64,000 bases of DNA, taken from NCBI RefSeq assembly GCF_012272855.1, contig NZ_JAAXCQ010000001.1, positions 309,904-373,903 on the forward strand, written 5' to 3'. Numbering within the stretch: the stretch's first letter is position 1; each line of letters begins with the position of its first letter. The notes below the pieces were generated by a model that worked only from the letters and a program-made list of their open reading frames with translations, was not told where the DNA came from and made no database searches. The stretch comes from Arenibacter sp. 6A1 (GTDB lineage: Bacteria > Bacteroidota > Bacteroidia > Flavobacteriales > Flavobacteriaceae). Below are positions 9,307-18,880 of this stretch, one piece after another. The position numbers and the translations under genes were made by a program.

Positions 9307-9334
9307 TATTAATATGTCGCCCCGCTGGGGCTAT
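9307..9334. repeat. REP-like element, right flank of Y1 transposase
   Basis: Identical to 8741-8768 over 28 bases, in direct orientation. Ten bases upstream there is a partial extra copy (tattaatatggcgccc), so the right side may hold one and a half units. Confidence 0.85.
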
Positions 9335-9343
9335 GATTGTGGC

Positions 9344-9668
9344 GAATTGAATCCCAAAACCCTCAAGTTATCAAAATGCCAATTTTCCAATTCTCAAATT
9401 TTCAAATCCCCAAATTATTCCATTATTAGATTAAACAATTGCTACATTAACCAATTGCTACATTATTTAATTGGTAGATTTTCACATTGAATTAATTTTC
9501 AAATTCTCACATTCTCAAATTTTCAAATTATTTCATTGTTACATTAGCTAAATGATACATTAAATGGCTATCAGCTCCTCAACTTAGAAAAACCCAATTA
9601 TTACATTGGTACATTATCCCATTGTTACATTAACTAATTGCTACATTATGTAATTGGTACATTAAACA
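9344..9668. repeat. Low-complexity word repeats (TTACATT/TTTCAAATT)
   Basis: Imperfect short-word repetition: 'caattgctacattaa', 'ttttcaaatt', 'cattgttacattaact' and the linker 'agctcctcaa'. There is no fixed period, so it is not a classical microsatellite. Related blocks lie at 19060-19612, 23660-24615, 34195-34400 and, inverted, 63890-64000. Three of the five precede genes of the same secreted-subunit family. Confidence 0.8.
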
Positions 9669-9947
9669 ACAGCCCCCACCGAGCAAGGATGTAGCAGCCA
9701 AACTCGACTAATAAGAGCGTGGATTCTAGGGCAATTGAGTACAAGTTCAGGAAAGAAAAAGATGCCAAAACGCAAAAATGGCCTTGAACATAAAACCCTT
9801 TTTCGATAAAAGGACAAAAATCGACTTCAATTTAGGGGTAAAAATGAAGTTTCCCCTTACAAAAGGATGATATCGCAACAAAAGAAACAACCTAAACTTA
9901 AATAAAGTATAACATTCCAAGTCAAAGAGCGATTTCTAACTACTTTT

Positions 9948-10000
9948 TTCGTTAAACGGTAGTTTTTATCTGTCCTTCTACACTATTACCGTTTAACGAA
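9948..10000. promoter_or_regulatory. 14-bp perfect inverted repeat upstream of subunit gene
   Basis: TTCGTTAAACGGTA at 9948-9961 is exactly repeated in inverse at 9987-10000, with 25 bases between. It lies 164 bases before the subunit start and 83 bases before the predicted -33 box. It could be a regulator-binding site or a transcribed hairpin; the spacer looks too short for a usual recombinase-driven promoter inversion. Confidence 0.5.
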
Positions 10001-10082
10001 ACCTTTACTTATTGTTAAAAAAACTATATACAATTGATTTTCAATACCTTAAATTTCACCAAAAGGGATTCTCTTAAAAATA

Positions 10083-10114
10083 TTTCAACAAGCCTTAAAT
10101 CCCCTCTACCTTTG
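10083..10114 (+). promoter_or_regulatory. Bacteroidetes-type promoter of the 10.2-kb subunit gene
   Basis: The -7 element TACCTTTG (10107-10114) matches TAnnTTTG exactly. TTTC at 10083-10086 takes the -33 place with 20 bases between, which is the usual spacing in this phylum. The predicted transcript starts near 10121, leaving a leader of about 43 nt. Confidence 0.65.
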
Positions 10115-10163
10115 TCTCAACCAAAAGAAAGAAATTAACAAAACAATATTTATACCCCCAACT

Positions 10164-10829
10164 ATGAAATCAATTAAATTATTTACTGCTCTTTTTGCTT
10201 TCGCTTCCTTAACTGCTGTTAACGCACAGGACAACAACGACACAAATGAAGCAGGACATGCAATGACCATCAACATTTCTGAAGTTGCCTTATTGGATAT
10301 CTATGATGCTAAAACTGCTACGGAAGCTGGAACAATAGAATTTAATTTGGATGAAACTAGTATTACTGAAGCTGGACTTTACAATATGTCAGGGGCATCT
10401 TATACCGGGTTATGGCTTAACTACACAAGTCTTATAGCCGACAAAAAAGGGAATAACAGTGATAATGGTAACGGAAAAGGTCAAGGCGGATCAAGTAAAA
10501 GTGCAAGAAACATCAGTGTTCAAATGGAAAAGGAAAGTACTTTTCCTGAAGGACTAGACTTAAAAATCACTTCAACAGAAAGTTCTTTTGTTGCTAATGG
10601 AGGGGATAAAGATTCTCGTGGTGAGTTTGTAACAGGAGGGGTTGCCTTAGGTAGCACTACTAAAAAAGGAAACAATGTAGAATTGATCCAAGGTATTAAA
10701 AGTGTATACACTGGTGATGGTGAAAAAGGATTTAAATTAACTTATACCTTAGAACAAACAGATAACTTCTCATTGGTGAAGGCTGGAGAATACTCTGCTA
10801 CTTTAAAGTATACTTTATCTGACCTATAG
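10164..10829 (+). CDS. Secreted subunit of putative chaperone-usher-like fibre
   Basis: A 221-residue protein with a clear signal peptide (cleavage after VNAQ near residue 22). The mature part is beta-rich, with no Cys. It shares with the proteins at 19771 and 24934 the blocks ALLDIY, LWLNYTS, GGVALGS, IKSVYTGDG, LTYTLEQ and DNFSL, and a final strand of alternating hydrophobics (GEYSATLKYTLSDL). The region after NYTS is a variable Gly/Asn/Lys loop of about 20 residues that the paralogues replace. It has its own promoter and terminator just before the chaperone/usher operon, a position usual for a highly expressed major subunit. I do not recognise a named family. The pilin role is inferred from context and subunit-like size. 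Confidence 0.6.
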   Translation: MKSIKLFTALFAFASLTAVNAQDNNDTNEAGHAMTINISEVALLDIYDAKTATEAGTIEFNLDETSITEAGLYNMSGASYTGLWLNYTSLIADKKGNNSDNGNGKGQGGSSKSARNISVQMEKESTFPEGLDLKITSTESSFVANGGDKDSRGEFVTGGVALGSTTKKGNNVELIQGIKSVYTGDGEKGFKLTYTLEQTDNFSLVKAGEYSATLKYTLSDL

Positions 10830-10850
10830 TAGATCACAACATATCATAAG

Positions 10851-10882
10851 GATTCCCAACCCCTTCCGGTTGGGAATTTTTG
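10851..10882 (+). terminator. Intrinsic terminator after subunit gene
   Basis: Stem ATTCCCAACC / GGTTGGGAAT with a short loop, followed by five T. It lies 22 bases after the stop codon and separates the subunit from the downstream operon. Confidence 0.85.
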
Positions 10883-11276
10883 TTTCTGATAGTCTCCTCA
10901 CAACCCGCGCTCTGGGTTAAAAAATTAGTACCTTCGTTGCCTATTTTAATAAAAAGGTTTTCCTTTCTCAATATAGGCTTGTTTTATAGCACAAAAAGTT
11001 ACTCTATCCCAAATTCTTGGTAGGGGTACTGCTATACCTCGTTGCTTTCTTTAAGGAAATCCCTATTAACTTATAAGAAATACACAAATGAAGAAAACAA
11101 ACACAGCGCTAGCTGCCAAAAGCTACCTAAAGTACCCTACATTAGTACACCTATCCCATTTTTATCGTTTCATAAAAACTAGGGAGCTGCTACAATAATC
11201 AAGGTCTCTTTATAGGCTATTGTAGTTGTTTCAATAAAACATTGATACTAATTATTTTCCCCTATTCTATCATTAC
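10883..11276. other. Gene-poor spacer before chaperone-usher operon
   Basis: No gene of convincing size. A weak promoter-like TACCTTCG lies at 10929. A 36-codon frame (11088-11198) starts MKKTNTALAA but has no supporting feature. The promoter of the operon starting at 11277 should be in this stretch, but I could not fix it. Confidence 0.5.
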
Positions 11277-12095
11277 ATGATCCAAAACAAAAAAACACTC
11301 CTACTCATGAAAGTAAAATCTATTAGCTTTTTCTTTTGCTTCTTTCTTGCCAACCTGGCTTTTTCTAATATCACCATTCTCAACGGCTTAACCCATACCT
11401 ATACCGGTCGTTCTGGCCAGGTTATTTCTGGCGAAGTGATCCTTATCAATGGCTCGTCCGAAGAGGAACGGGTTACTTTTGAGCTGAACGATGCTATTTT
11501 TTATTGTGATGCCCCTAGGATATTCACCAATGAGGAAACACATCCTAAATCGTCCAACGATTGGTTTAAGGCAGAGCTTATGGATTTAGTGCTCAATCCT
11601 AAGGAAAAGTATGTATACCGTTTTACGATTACCATTCCTAACGATCAGCAATTACGTGGTTCTTATTGGACGGTCTTGATGGTGAATGCCGAAAAACCGA
11701 TCAAAGAAGAGACCCTAACAGACAACATTGGCCTTAATACCAAAATGAGGTATGCTGTTGGCTTATTGACCCACGTCAATGACTTTGATGCCGTCAACCT
11801 GGAATTTAACGACATGCAACTGGGTAAAAAAACAGAAAACACCAATGCCAATATGGACATTAAACTACAGAACCATAGTTTGTTTATAGAGGAAGTGCTA
11901 TTATCCCTAGAGGTATACGATAAAAACGGAGTAAAGGTGTACGAAGGAAAATCGACCCGAAAGAAAATTTTCCCGGGGGCATGTGCCAGTTTCAATCTCG
12001 ATATCTCCACGGTGCCAGAGGGCGATTATGAATGTGTGTTAATCGCCGATGCCAGGGAAGAATATATTGGTACCAATATAAGCTTACAGCTCTAG
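11277..12095 (+). CDS. Putative periplasmic fibre chaperone (two Ig-like domains)
   Basis: A 272-residue protein; the Met at 11307 gives a sharper signal peptide (KVKSISFFFCFFLANLAFSN) and may be the true start. Two beta-sandwich halves are apparent. Residues about 32-145 carry strands ending in YRFTITIPNDQQLRGSYW, a pattern like the first domain of PapD-type or DUF916-like Ig proteins. Residues about 165-272 form a second sandwich (NMDIKLQNHS, then GDYECVLIADA). Size, export signal and position directly before an usher-like gene match a pilus chaperone. It is the first gene of a tight operon (40 nt to the next gene). Family not recognised with certainty; the role is inferred mainly from context. 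Confidence 0.55.
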   Translation: MIQNKKTLLLMKVKSISFFFCFFLANLAFSNITILNGLTHTYTGRSGQVISGEVILINGSSEEERVTFELNDAIFYCDAPRIFTNEETHPKSSNDWFKAELMDLVLNPKEKYVYRFTITIPNDQQLRGSYWTVLMVNAEKPIKEETLTDNIGLNTKMRYAVGLLTHVNDFDAVNLEFNDMQLGKKTENTNANMDIKLQNHSLFIEEVLLSLEVYDKNGVKVYEGKSTRKKIFPGACASFNLDISTVPEGDYECVLIADAREEYIGTNISLQL

Positions 12096-12134
12096 GCCTA
12101 GTCACTTTCTGTTACCATATTAGATCATTATCTT

Positions 12135-15100
12135 TTGAAGACCTTTTTCTTTTATTTTTTCCTTTTCCTTATAAATTGCATGTCTTGGTATGTGCAGGCG
12201 GCTCCTTATGGCCATACTAAAAGCGGTGGGAATACTAATGGAAAGGTCTTTTGGATGCCAAATTTAAAGATAGGGACCACTCATCACAATAACACCTTCC
12301 CCTCCACTATCACCTCCGTGACTCATAAGGAGAAGGCTGTGAAAATGGAAAGCAAGCTCCCTAAGGACAGTACCATCGTTTTTAGGGTAGTCAACAAACA
12401 AGCTAGCTATATCCCTAATAAAAAGCATACCCTATTGGTTGAAATAAGCAATCGCGGAGAAGCGCTTTTGATTCCACAACTAAAAATGCAACTCCCCGAG
12501 CATTGGCTACTGCTTTCCATCAATACCATTAAGGTCATAAAGAAAAATGAAACAACACAAGCCTCCCTCAGTTTTTTCATACCTTCCAATGCGCCGGTTG
12601 GGGAGGCTTTAGTTAATTTGACCCTGAAAAATAATATTGGCGTAGACCTAGCATCCCTTAACATCCCTTTAAAAATCCCCTACCTTATAAATAACAGCAA
12701 TTTTTCTAGCATAACCGATACGGTAGAACACAGAGAGACATCAAACTATGAAAACAGTGATATAAGTTTTAGAGTTCTCAATCAACAGTCCACCTATAGT
12801 ACTAATCAAAGACATAGCTTAGATGTAGAAATCAGCAATCGTGGAGAAGCCCTTTTGATTCCACAACTCAAAATGCAATTCCCCGAGCATTGGCAACTGC
12901 TTTCCATCAACACCCTTAAAGTGATCAAGAAGAATGAAAAAAAACAGGTATCCATCAGCTTTTTCATTCCTTCCAATTCCCCATCGGGCGAAACTATAAC
13001 CAATTTAACCTTAAAAAACAATATAGGTGTTCCCTTAGCATCGCTTAAGATCCCCTTAGAAATTGCGCCCCACAATAACAATAGCGCCTATTCCCAAACG
13101 GCCATCACGGCAGCTCTTGAGGAACGGCCAGAAAAAAAAGAAAGAATACTCCCCGATAACAGTGATATAGATTTTAGGCTTGTCAATAAACAACAAGAAT
13201 ATAGCACTAGTAAAAGGCATACCCTATTGGTTGAAATCAGCAATCGTGGCCAAGCGCTAGTGTCCCCAACATTAAATATGGAATTGCCAGAGCGTTGGCA
13301 ATTGGTTTCCATCAACACTATTAACACCCTAAAAAAGAATGAAAAAAAGCTGATATTCATCAGTTTCTTCATCCCTTCCAATGCTCCGGCTGGGGAGGCT
13401 ATCGCCTATTTGACCCTAAAGAATAATATGGATATCGCCATAGAATCTGTGAAAATTCCCTTAATAATTGCTCCTAATTACGCTTTGGAAGTGTATAATG
13501 TAGAGTATCCTATTAATGTAGAAGCAGGCGAACTCATAAAAATGAGCTATGCCATTAAAAACATAGGGAATATTGACCAAAACGTTTTGCTGAGTTCCAA
13601 GAACAACATCAAAGGCCCCATCAACATGCTACTGGCACCAGATACCACCGTTTTGGTACAGCTACATCAGGAGACAGATAAAAAAATGAACAGCATCCGA
13701 TCTGTCTACACCAGATTAGAGGTGTATGGGGTACAATCGGACACCACTTATAGGGCTGTTAAAAATGTAGAAGTATACCCCCTAAAAATAGCCAAGGAAG
13801 ATCCCTTTTTTAGGTTCCCTATTAAAACAGGCTTCTTTTATAGCAGTTATACCGATAAGCAAGAACACTATTCTACCCTCTCCTTGGAAATATCGGGCAG
13901 TGGGTATTTGGACCTGGCCAAAAATCACCATCTCGATTTTACCTTTCGAGGTCCTAGACAAGAAAAAATAAGACGTTTTGGAAACGCCGACTATTATGGC
14001 ATTACCTATAAATACAAACAAGACACCCAGCTGTTTTTGGGAGACCATACCCATACCTTTAATAGACTGGGGCTGAACGGAAAATACGGGATGGGATTTG
14101 TGTTTGACCAGGAATGGGAGAAATGGTCGCTTTCGGCCTTTTATACCAAACCTAGGTTGTACCAAATAGACGGCGATGCCCTGACTGGAATTAAAACTTC
14201 CTTTTTTTGGAATAAATACACCACCAGTGGTATATCGTTGCAACGTACTATTAGGTCGGAAGTAGATTTAAGTACCGAGGATAGGTCTACGGTACGAGAA
14301 AAAGGATTTGTTCTGACCTTTGATATGGAGTACGATAAAAACGACACCAATATTGAGTTGGAATCTTCCGTGAGTACCACCAACAGATTTATGGATGTCG
14401 CCAATTATGTAAACTTTGGGCAACGAATAGGACGTTTTTTCTATACAGGAAATATTACCCTTACTGGGATTAATTATTTTGGTACCATGAACAATAGTAC
14501 CCAATACTATAATTCCCTGAGTTACGGTTCCCAAAAATGGAATTTTAGGGCCGGCCACAACCTCTCTAAAGTAAACCAACGGCTCGATCCGCTATACTAT
14601 GCCTCGGAGCCCTATTACGAAAATTATTTTGCCGATATTCGTTTTAGAAACAGTAAGCATCACCAGTTAAACCTAGGGGCTTCTAGCCGTATCAAAGAAG
14701 ACCGCTTAGAACCTAAAAACTATCATTACCGTGAACACGGAATTAATTACGGTTATACTTTTAACCATCAAACGCTCAATGCCAATTTTGGCGGTACCCT
14801 TGGGCGCACCCAAAACCTATTGAGCGAGGATACCGATTATAGGACTACCTACAACCATAATCTAGGGCTTGGCCTTAGGATGTATCATCATTTTGGCCTT
14901 AGGGGAAAATTAAGCCATAATTATAGCAACCGCTATGGGTACGATAATACCATCAGCAATTACTATCGTTATAGCCTGGGATTCAATGGAAAAATAGGAC
15001 GAAAAGTAAATTTCTCTGCCAATTTTAATTCAGGCTTCTCTCCAGAAGAGACCTATTTAAAAAGGGATTATATCAATCTAAGTGCCATGGCCCGGATTCA

Positions 15101-15818
15101 TAAAAACCATCAGTTAGAAGTTTTAATGAATTATTTCGAAAATCCAGGGGTGGTAGGCAATGCGGAGATATTGGCCTATGCAAAATATACCTTGACCCTG
15201 GGAGTTCCTCTAAAAAGAGTATTAAAACAAGGGGGCGTAGCGGGTACGATCTCCACTACAGACCCCGATATTCCCACCAAAGGCATTAAAATTATCGCTA
15301 CCGGAAAAACCTTGCTAACCGATAAAAATGGGCAATTTGAAATCAACAATTTACCCTTGGGCAAGAATTTTATTCTGGTAGACCAGACCACCCTGCCACA
15401 AAATGTCATCACCCTTTCTAAAAACCCGCATGAGGTCTTTATAGAACATAAGAACAAGATCCACCTAGATATTCAGCTGATTCGGGCGGCCAGTATTAGT
15501 GGACACTTATCCCTAGACCTATCGGAGGGAAAAACGGGAGAATACCTTTTAAATGGCTATATAAAACTAGAAAATGCCGATCTTACCCTTTATACCGAAT
15601 CGGATAAGGACGGAAAATTTGAATTCCACCGCTTGCCCCCGGGAACTTATGCGGTATCTTTAGTACGTCTACGGGAACAGGACAATGAGTTTTCCGACAA
15701 TAGAAGTATTCAGGTGACGGTAGCCTCGGGCGAAACCCAGGAAGCAGAGATCGTTTTAAAATTAAAAGAACGCAAAATTAAGTTTCAAAATAAAAGATTT
15801 AATTTAAAAAGAGAATGA
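12135..15818 (+). CDS. Putative outer-membrane usher-like barrel protein
   Basis: A 1227-residue exported protein with a TTG start placed immediately before the signal peptide (MKTFFFYFFLFLINCMSWYVQA). Residues about 78-185, 207-315 and 342-445 are three copies of a NEW3/COG1470-like Ig domain with the repeated core LLVEISNRGEAL, LPEHW and SFFIPSNAPxGE. A fourth Ig-like domain follows (448-550). Residues about 555-1035 look like a long outer-membrane beta-barrel (alternating aromatic strands, and LGDHTHTFNRLGLNGKYG, recalling the usher barrel). Two C-terminal carboxypeptidase-regulatory-like sandwiches (about 1033-1105 and 1117-1185) end the protein. N-terminal Ig, barrel, C-terminal sandwiches parallels FimD, though I see no clear plug and no direct family match. 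It overlaps the next gene by 4 nt. Confidence 0.55.
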   Translation: MKTFFFYFFLFLINCMSWYVQAAPYGHTKSGGNTNGKVFWMPNLKIGTTHHNNTFPSTITSVTHKEKAVKMESKLPKDSTIVFRVVNKQASYIPNKKHTLLVEISNRGEALLIPQLKMQLPEHWLLLSINTIKVIKKNETTQASLSFFIPSNAPVGEALVNLTLKNNIGVDLASLNIPLKIPYLINNSNFSSITDTVEHRETSNYENSDISFRVLNQQSTYSTNQRHSLDVEISNRGEALLIPQLKMQFPEHWQLLSINTLKVIKKNEKKQVSISFFIPSNSPSGETITNLTLKNNIGVPLASLKIPLEIAPHNNNSAYSQTAITAALEERPEKKERILPDNSDIDFRLVNKQQEYSTSKRHTLLVEISNRGQALVSPTLNMELPERWQLVSINTINTLKKNEKKLIFISFFIPSNAPAGEAIAYLTLKNNMDIAIESVKIPLIIAPNYALEVYNVEYPINVEAGELIKMSYAIKNIGNIDQNVLLSSKNNIKGPINMLLAPDTTVLVQLHQETDKKMNSIRSVYTRLEVYGVQSDTTYRAVKNVEVYPLKIAKEDPFFRFPIKTGFFYSSYTDKQEHYSTLSLEISGSGYLDLAKNHHLDFTFRGPRQEKIRRFGNADYYGITYKYKQDTQLFLGDHTHTFNRLGLNGKYGMGFVFDQEWEKWSLSAFYTKPRLYQIDGDALTGIKTSFFWNKYTTSGISLQRTIRSEVDLSTEDRSTVREKGFVLTFDMEYDKNDTNIELESSVSTTNRFMDVANYVNFGQRIGRFFYTGNITLTGINYFGTMNNSTQYYNSLSYGSQKWNFRAGHNLSKVNQRLDPLYYASEPYYENYFADIRFRNSKHHQLNLGASSRIKEDRLEPKNYHYREHGINYGYTFNHQTLNANFGGTLGRTQNLLSEDTDYRTTYNHNLGLGLRMYHHFGLRGKLSHNYSNRYGYDNTISNYYRYSLGFNGKIGRKVNFSANFNSGFSPEETYLKRDYINLSAMARIHKNHQLEVLMNYFENPGVVGNAEILAYAKYTLTLGVPLKRVLKQGGVAGTISTTDPDIPTKGIKIIATGKTLLTDKNGQFEINNLPLGKNFILVDQTTLPQNVITLSKNPHEVFIEHKNKIHLDIQLIRAASISGHLSLDLSEGKTGEYLLNGYIKLENADLTLYTESDKDGKFEFHRLPPGTYAVSLVRLREQDNEFSDNRSIQVTVASGETQEAEIVLKLKERKIKFQNKRFNLKRE

Positions 15819-16414
15819 GAAATTACAGTTCCTTATTTCTATGGGTTTTGGGCCTATGCAGTCTCCTAGGCTTTGGCCAGGAAACCATAGACACCAACAA
15901 CCTTAACAACTATACCAATGGCGGAGATAAAAAATCTACGACCGCCCAAATTTCCCTGCTGCCCATTGCCTTGGTAGATGTGGAACCAGATATGGACAAT
16001 ACGGTTAATTTTGGGATTCCAGAAGGCGGAATGGAAGCCGGTCTCCCAGTAAACTTTAACAGTGTATTTGAGGAAGCTACCAATAATAGGCTATGGCTGA
16101 ATTTCACTTATCGCGCCATAAAAAAAGACGCAGAAATAACCGTACGCGCCAACCAAAAGCTTCCCAAAGGCATTAAATTAGAGGTAGAAATCATTAACAC
16201 CTCTAATACGGGCGATTTCTCAGACAATATTAAAATTAAAAATAAGGTCAAAATCAAAGATGACAAAGGCCATAAACTCATTGAAAAAATCGGCAATGGC
16301 TATTCTGGCAATGGTGAAAATCACGGTTACCAATTACAATATACGCTAGACAACAAATATGGTGAATCCCTGCCTCCAGATTTTAGGATTATCTATGAAA
16401 TAATTGAGAAATAA
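15815..16414 (+). CDS. Secreted minor subunit of putative fibre
   Basis: A 199-residue protein with a signal peptide ending near LGFGQ. The mature chain resembles the subunits at 10164, 19771 and 24934 in outline: an early strand ending in ALVDV, then LWLNFTY, LPKGIKLEV (compare FPAGLDLRV), GNGYSGNGENHGYQLQYTLD (compare SVYTGDG...LTYTLE), and a last strand FRIIYEI. It is therefore a diverged paralogue built on the same fold. Its start overlaps the usher-like gene by 4 nt and the next gene follows after 3 nt, so all are co-transcribed. Position after the usher suggests a minor or adaptor subunit; that is inference. Confidence 0.55.
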   Translation: MRNYSSLFLWVLGLCSLLGFGQETIDTNNLNNYTNGGDKKSTTAQISLLPIALVDVEPDMDNTVNFGIPEGGMEAGLPVNFNSVFEEATNNRLWLNFTYRAIKKDAEITVRANQKLPKGIKLEVEIINTSNTGDFSDNIKIKNKVKIKDDKGHKLIEKIGNGYSGNGENHGYQLQYTLDNKYGESLPPDFRIIYEIIEK

Positions 16415-16417
16415 AAA

Positions 16418-17020
16418 ATGGTAAAAACAATAAGCACCAAATTAGTATTCGCTTCCCTTTTGTTATTGGCATATAACAGCTACGGGCAACAATTACAACA
16501 GGGCACCCTGGATGTCAGCGGAATGCCCAATTTTATACAAACGATCAATAATGTCGTCCAGGAGGCCGGAATCGACGATAAAAGCCTGGGGTTTGAAACC
16601 GAAATGGACGCCACAGAAATCAGCTTTACCATCAATGCTTTGGCGATCCTGTCCTCTTCTCAGCTATGCGCAGAGAATGTGTACCGCTATTCCGTGTATA
16701 TGCACAGAAGCTATAGCCATGATTTTGAAAAAACGGTCATACAGGCAAAAACCTATAGTAATAGCGGCAACCGCTATCCAAAAACAATTTCCTATGACAA
16801 TCGCCCGGCACAAGCGATGGGTGCCCGAAATTTAAGTCCAGAACAAGGCGGACAGTATATTACGATCCCCGACGACCCTTCCCGCGCCATTAAGGTAATG
16901 GAATTTATAGGCTGCCGTACCGATATCCCTATACAATATAGGATACTCCCTAGCACCCTTTCCCCAGAAGGCCTTTCTTCCATAGACATTCATTTCACCG
17001 TGGTGGCCAGCGAACAATAG
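16418..17020 (+). CDS. Secreted protein, possible fibre tip component
   Basis: A 200-residue protein with a signal peptide (cleavage near NSYGQ). Unlike the other subunits its mature part has two Cys (SQLCAEN and FIGCRTD), which could form a disulphide. It ends in an alternating hydrophobic strand (SIDIHFTVVASEQ), like a fibre subunit. It is the last gene of the operon and starts 3 nt after the preceding stop. The distinct sequence, Cys pair and terminal position would fit a tip adhesin, but there is no recognised domain, so treat this as a hypothesis. Confidence 0.5.
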   Translation: MVKTISTKLVFASLLLLAYNSYGQQLQQGTLDVSGMPNFIQTINNVVQEAGIDDKSLGFETEMDATEISFTINALAILSSSQLCAENVYRYSVYMHRSYSHDFEKTVIQAKTYSNSGNRYPKTISYDNRPAQAMGARNLSPEQGGQYITIPDDPSRAIKVMEFIGCRTDIPIQYRILPSTLSPEGLSSIDIHFTVVASEQ

Positions 17021-17410
17021 GACCGCACTGCAAATGCAACGACTTGCATTTGCAGTAAGGGGCCAGCCGGGGCGTTGGCGTTGGTTGCAGTCATTTTCAA
17101 GAAACAATTCAGTCTAAGAGGCAGTAAACGGTAAACACTAATCAGGGAAGTTCACGTCCCTACTATGTGGGATTCAGCTAACAATTGGAGGCAAGAGAAA
17201 AGAAAAAGGAGAAGAGAGAAAAGAAACAAGAAAATAGAGAAGAGAGCAGAGAAAAGAGAGTAATCAGTAAACAGAAAAAAAAATTAAGGATTGGTTTTAT
17301 GGAATTCTATATTATTTCATGAAACTGATTGCTAGTTACATCATCCCCACATCCCCCTTACTCCCCCTTTACGCCTAAGGCGCTAAAGCTTTAGCGCACA
17401 CGGCACGGGG

Positions 17411-17790
17411 GAATCCGCTTTATTTAACCTTGTTGTCAAGTTCACGAAATACTGAATTATCTTTTTATAAGTTTTATTTTTTTTGGCCTACCGAAAATTT
17501 ATCGTAAAATTTGAGTGAGGATCGAACGTTAAGAAATAGTCCTGTGGACTATTTTAGTGAAGAGGCCAGCCTGCCGCGCTGGAGATTTTAGGCTGTCTGA
17601 GCTATACGTATTATTCTCATTTACCTATATTTTTAAAGCGAGTTCCTAAAATTTAGGTGCTAACAAAGAAAATATTATGAATGAATCATTTCGCAAGTTA
17701 GGCCAACGCCACGGCTGGCTCCTCATTCCAAAGGTACACCGTACCTTTGTCTCTCGGCCCTAATTCGTTTTTCATCAATGGAAAAAATGA
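17411..17790. repeat. ~380-bp duplication, copy 1 (with 22480-22865)
   Basis: Almost identical to 22480-22865. It includes CCGAAAATTTATCGTAAAATTTGAG, the AGTCC-TGTG-GGACT hairpin, 'ttttaggctgtctgagcta', 'gcgagttcctaaaatttagg' and the GTACC-type scaffold hairpin (CAAAGGTAC/GTACCTTTG). Confidence 0.85.
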
Positions 17791-18184
17791 ATAGAACACG
17801 TAGAGCTGAGGCTTTCAAGAACCGTCCTTTGAAAGAAGAAAAGAACTATGTGGCAACAATCCATTTGAAAATAGATGACTGAAACTCCATACTTTTCAAG
17901 GAAACAACTACCTAACAGCATAATCCCGACATCCCCCTTACTCCCCCATACTCCCCCTTACGCCTCGGCGCACACGGCCCGGGGGAATCCGCACGATTTA
18001 ACCTTGTAGTATATAGAATAAATGTATTTCTAATGGTAAATACCTTCGTTACAACTTTCTTATTATAAAATAGCCCTTCAAAACGACGAAAGAACCATGT
18101 TAATAAGACTCATTTGACGTTTTAGAGGTTCTCTACTTTCATTAAAAGGCAGCTAACATCAAGAATGGTTAGTATTAAAAGAAC

Positions 18185-18880
18185 CCGGCCTATTTTAATT
18201 TTCGTAAAAAATCAAGTGCTTTATACAGCGGGTGATGGAAGCCGTCCGGCAGCCCATCTTCACCTTAATGAAAGCGGCCTGGGCGGTGCGGCGGTCTGTA
18301 TTCCTATAAAGTAGCTAATTAGCAACCTGGCCATCGCTACAGCTGGCTCCTCCAACCAAAGGTACACAGTACCTTTGTCTATCGGCCCTGGGCGATGCAA
18401 AAAATGAACAGGACCGAGCGAAAAATGCAACGATTTGCATTTGCAGCGAGGGGCTATTTCAATTTACAATAAACAGTAAACAATTAGCAATAAAAAAAGA
18501 GAAGAGAGAAGAGAAAAGAGAAAAGAGAGAGGACCGAGATGGAAATACAACGACTTCAATTTGAAGAAAAAGGCCAGCTGGCGCGTTGGCCTTGGCGGCG
18601 TCCATTTTTCAATTAACAATTCATTCCAATGGGCAGTAAACAGTTATGGAGCTACCAAGCCAAGGAGCATTCAAGCAATGTCGAACCACCTACCCATAAA
18701 CGAGCTATGACAAATTTTCCGGAATTAATAAAATCATGAGTGCACTAAAAACAAAGCCAGCGCAGCTAGGAACCTGATTCGCAGAATAGGTTTCAAAAGC
18801 TCCGAGAGCAGGAGCTGAGGAACGAGGCGACGCGGAGTTTTGAAACCGGTTTTTCGACCTCGGTGTCGAAAAAATTCATC
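18185..18880. repeat. ~690-bp duplication, copy 1 (with 21556-22235)
   Basis: Matches 21556-22235 with few changes. It carries a GC-rich block (18200-18300: tggaagccgtcc ... gcggcctgggcggtgcgg), both scaffold hairpins, the short-ORF repeat (18650-18780) and the CTCCG/CGGAG hairpin (18788-18880). Confidence 0.85.

Noticed and set aside
9948..10000. Invertible promoter (phase switch) at the 14-bp inverted repeat
   Set aside because: The 25-base spacer contains no promoter box and is shorter than typical invertible segments; kept only as a possible operator.
11088..11198. 36-codon frame MKKTNTALAA... before the chaperone-like gene
   Set aside because: No promoter, signal peptide or family support; too short to tell from chance.
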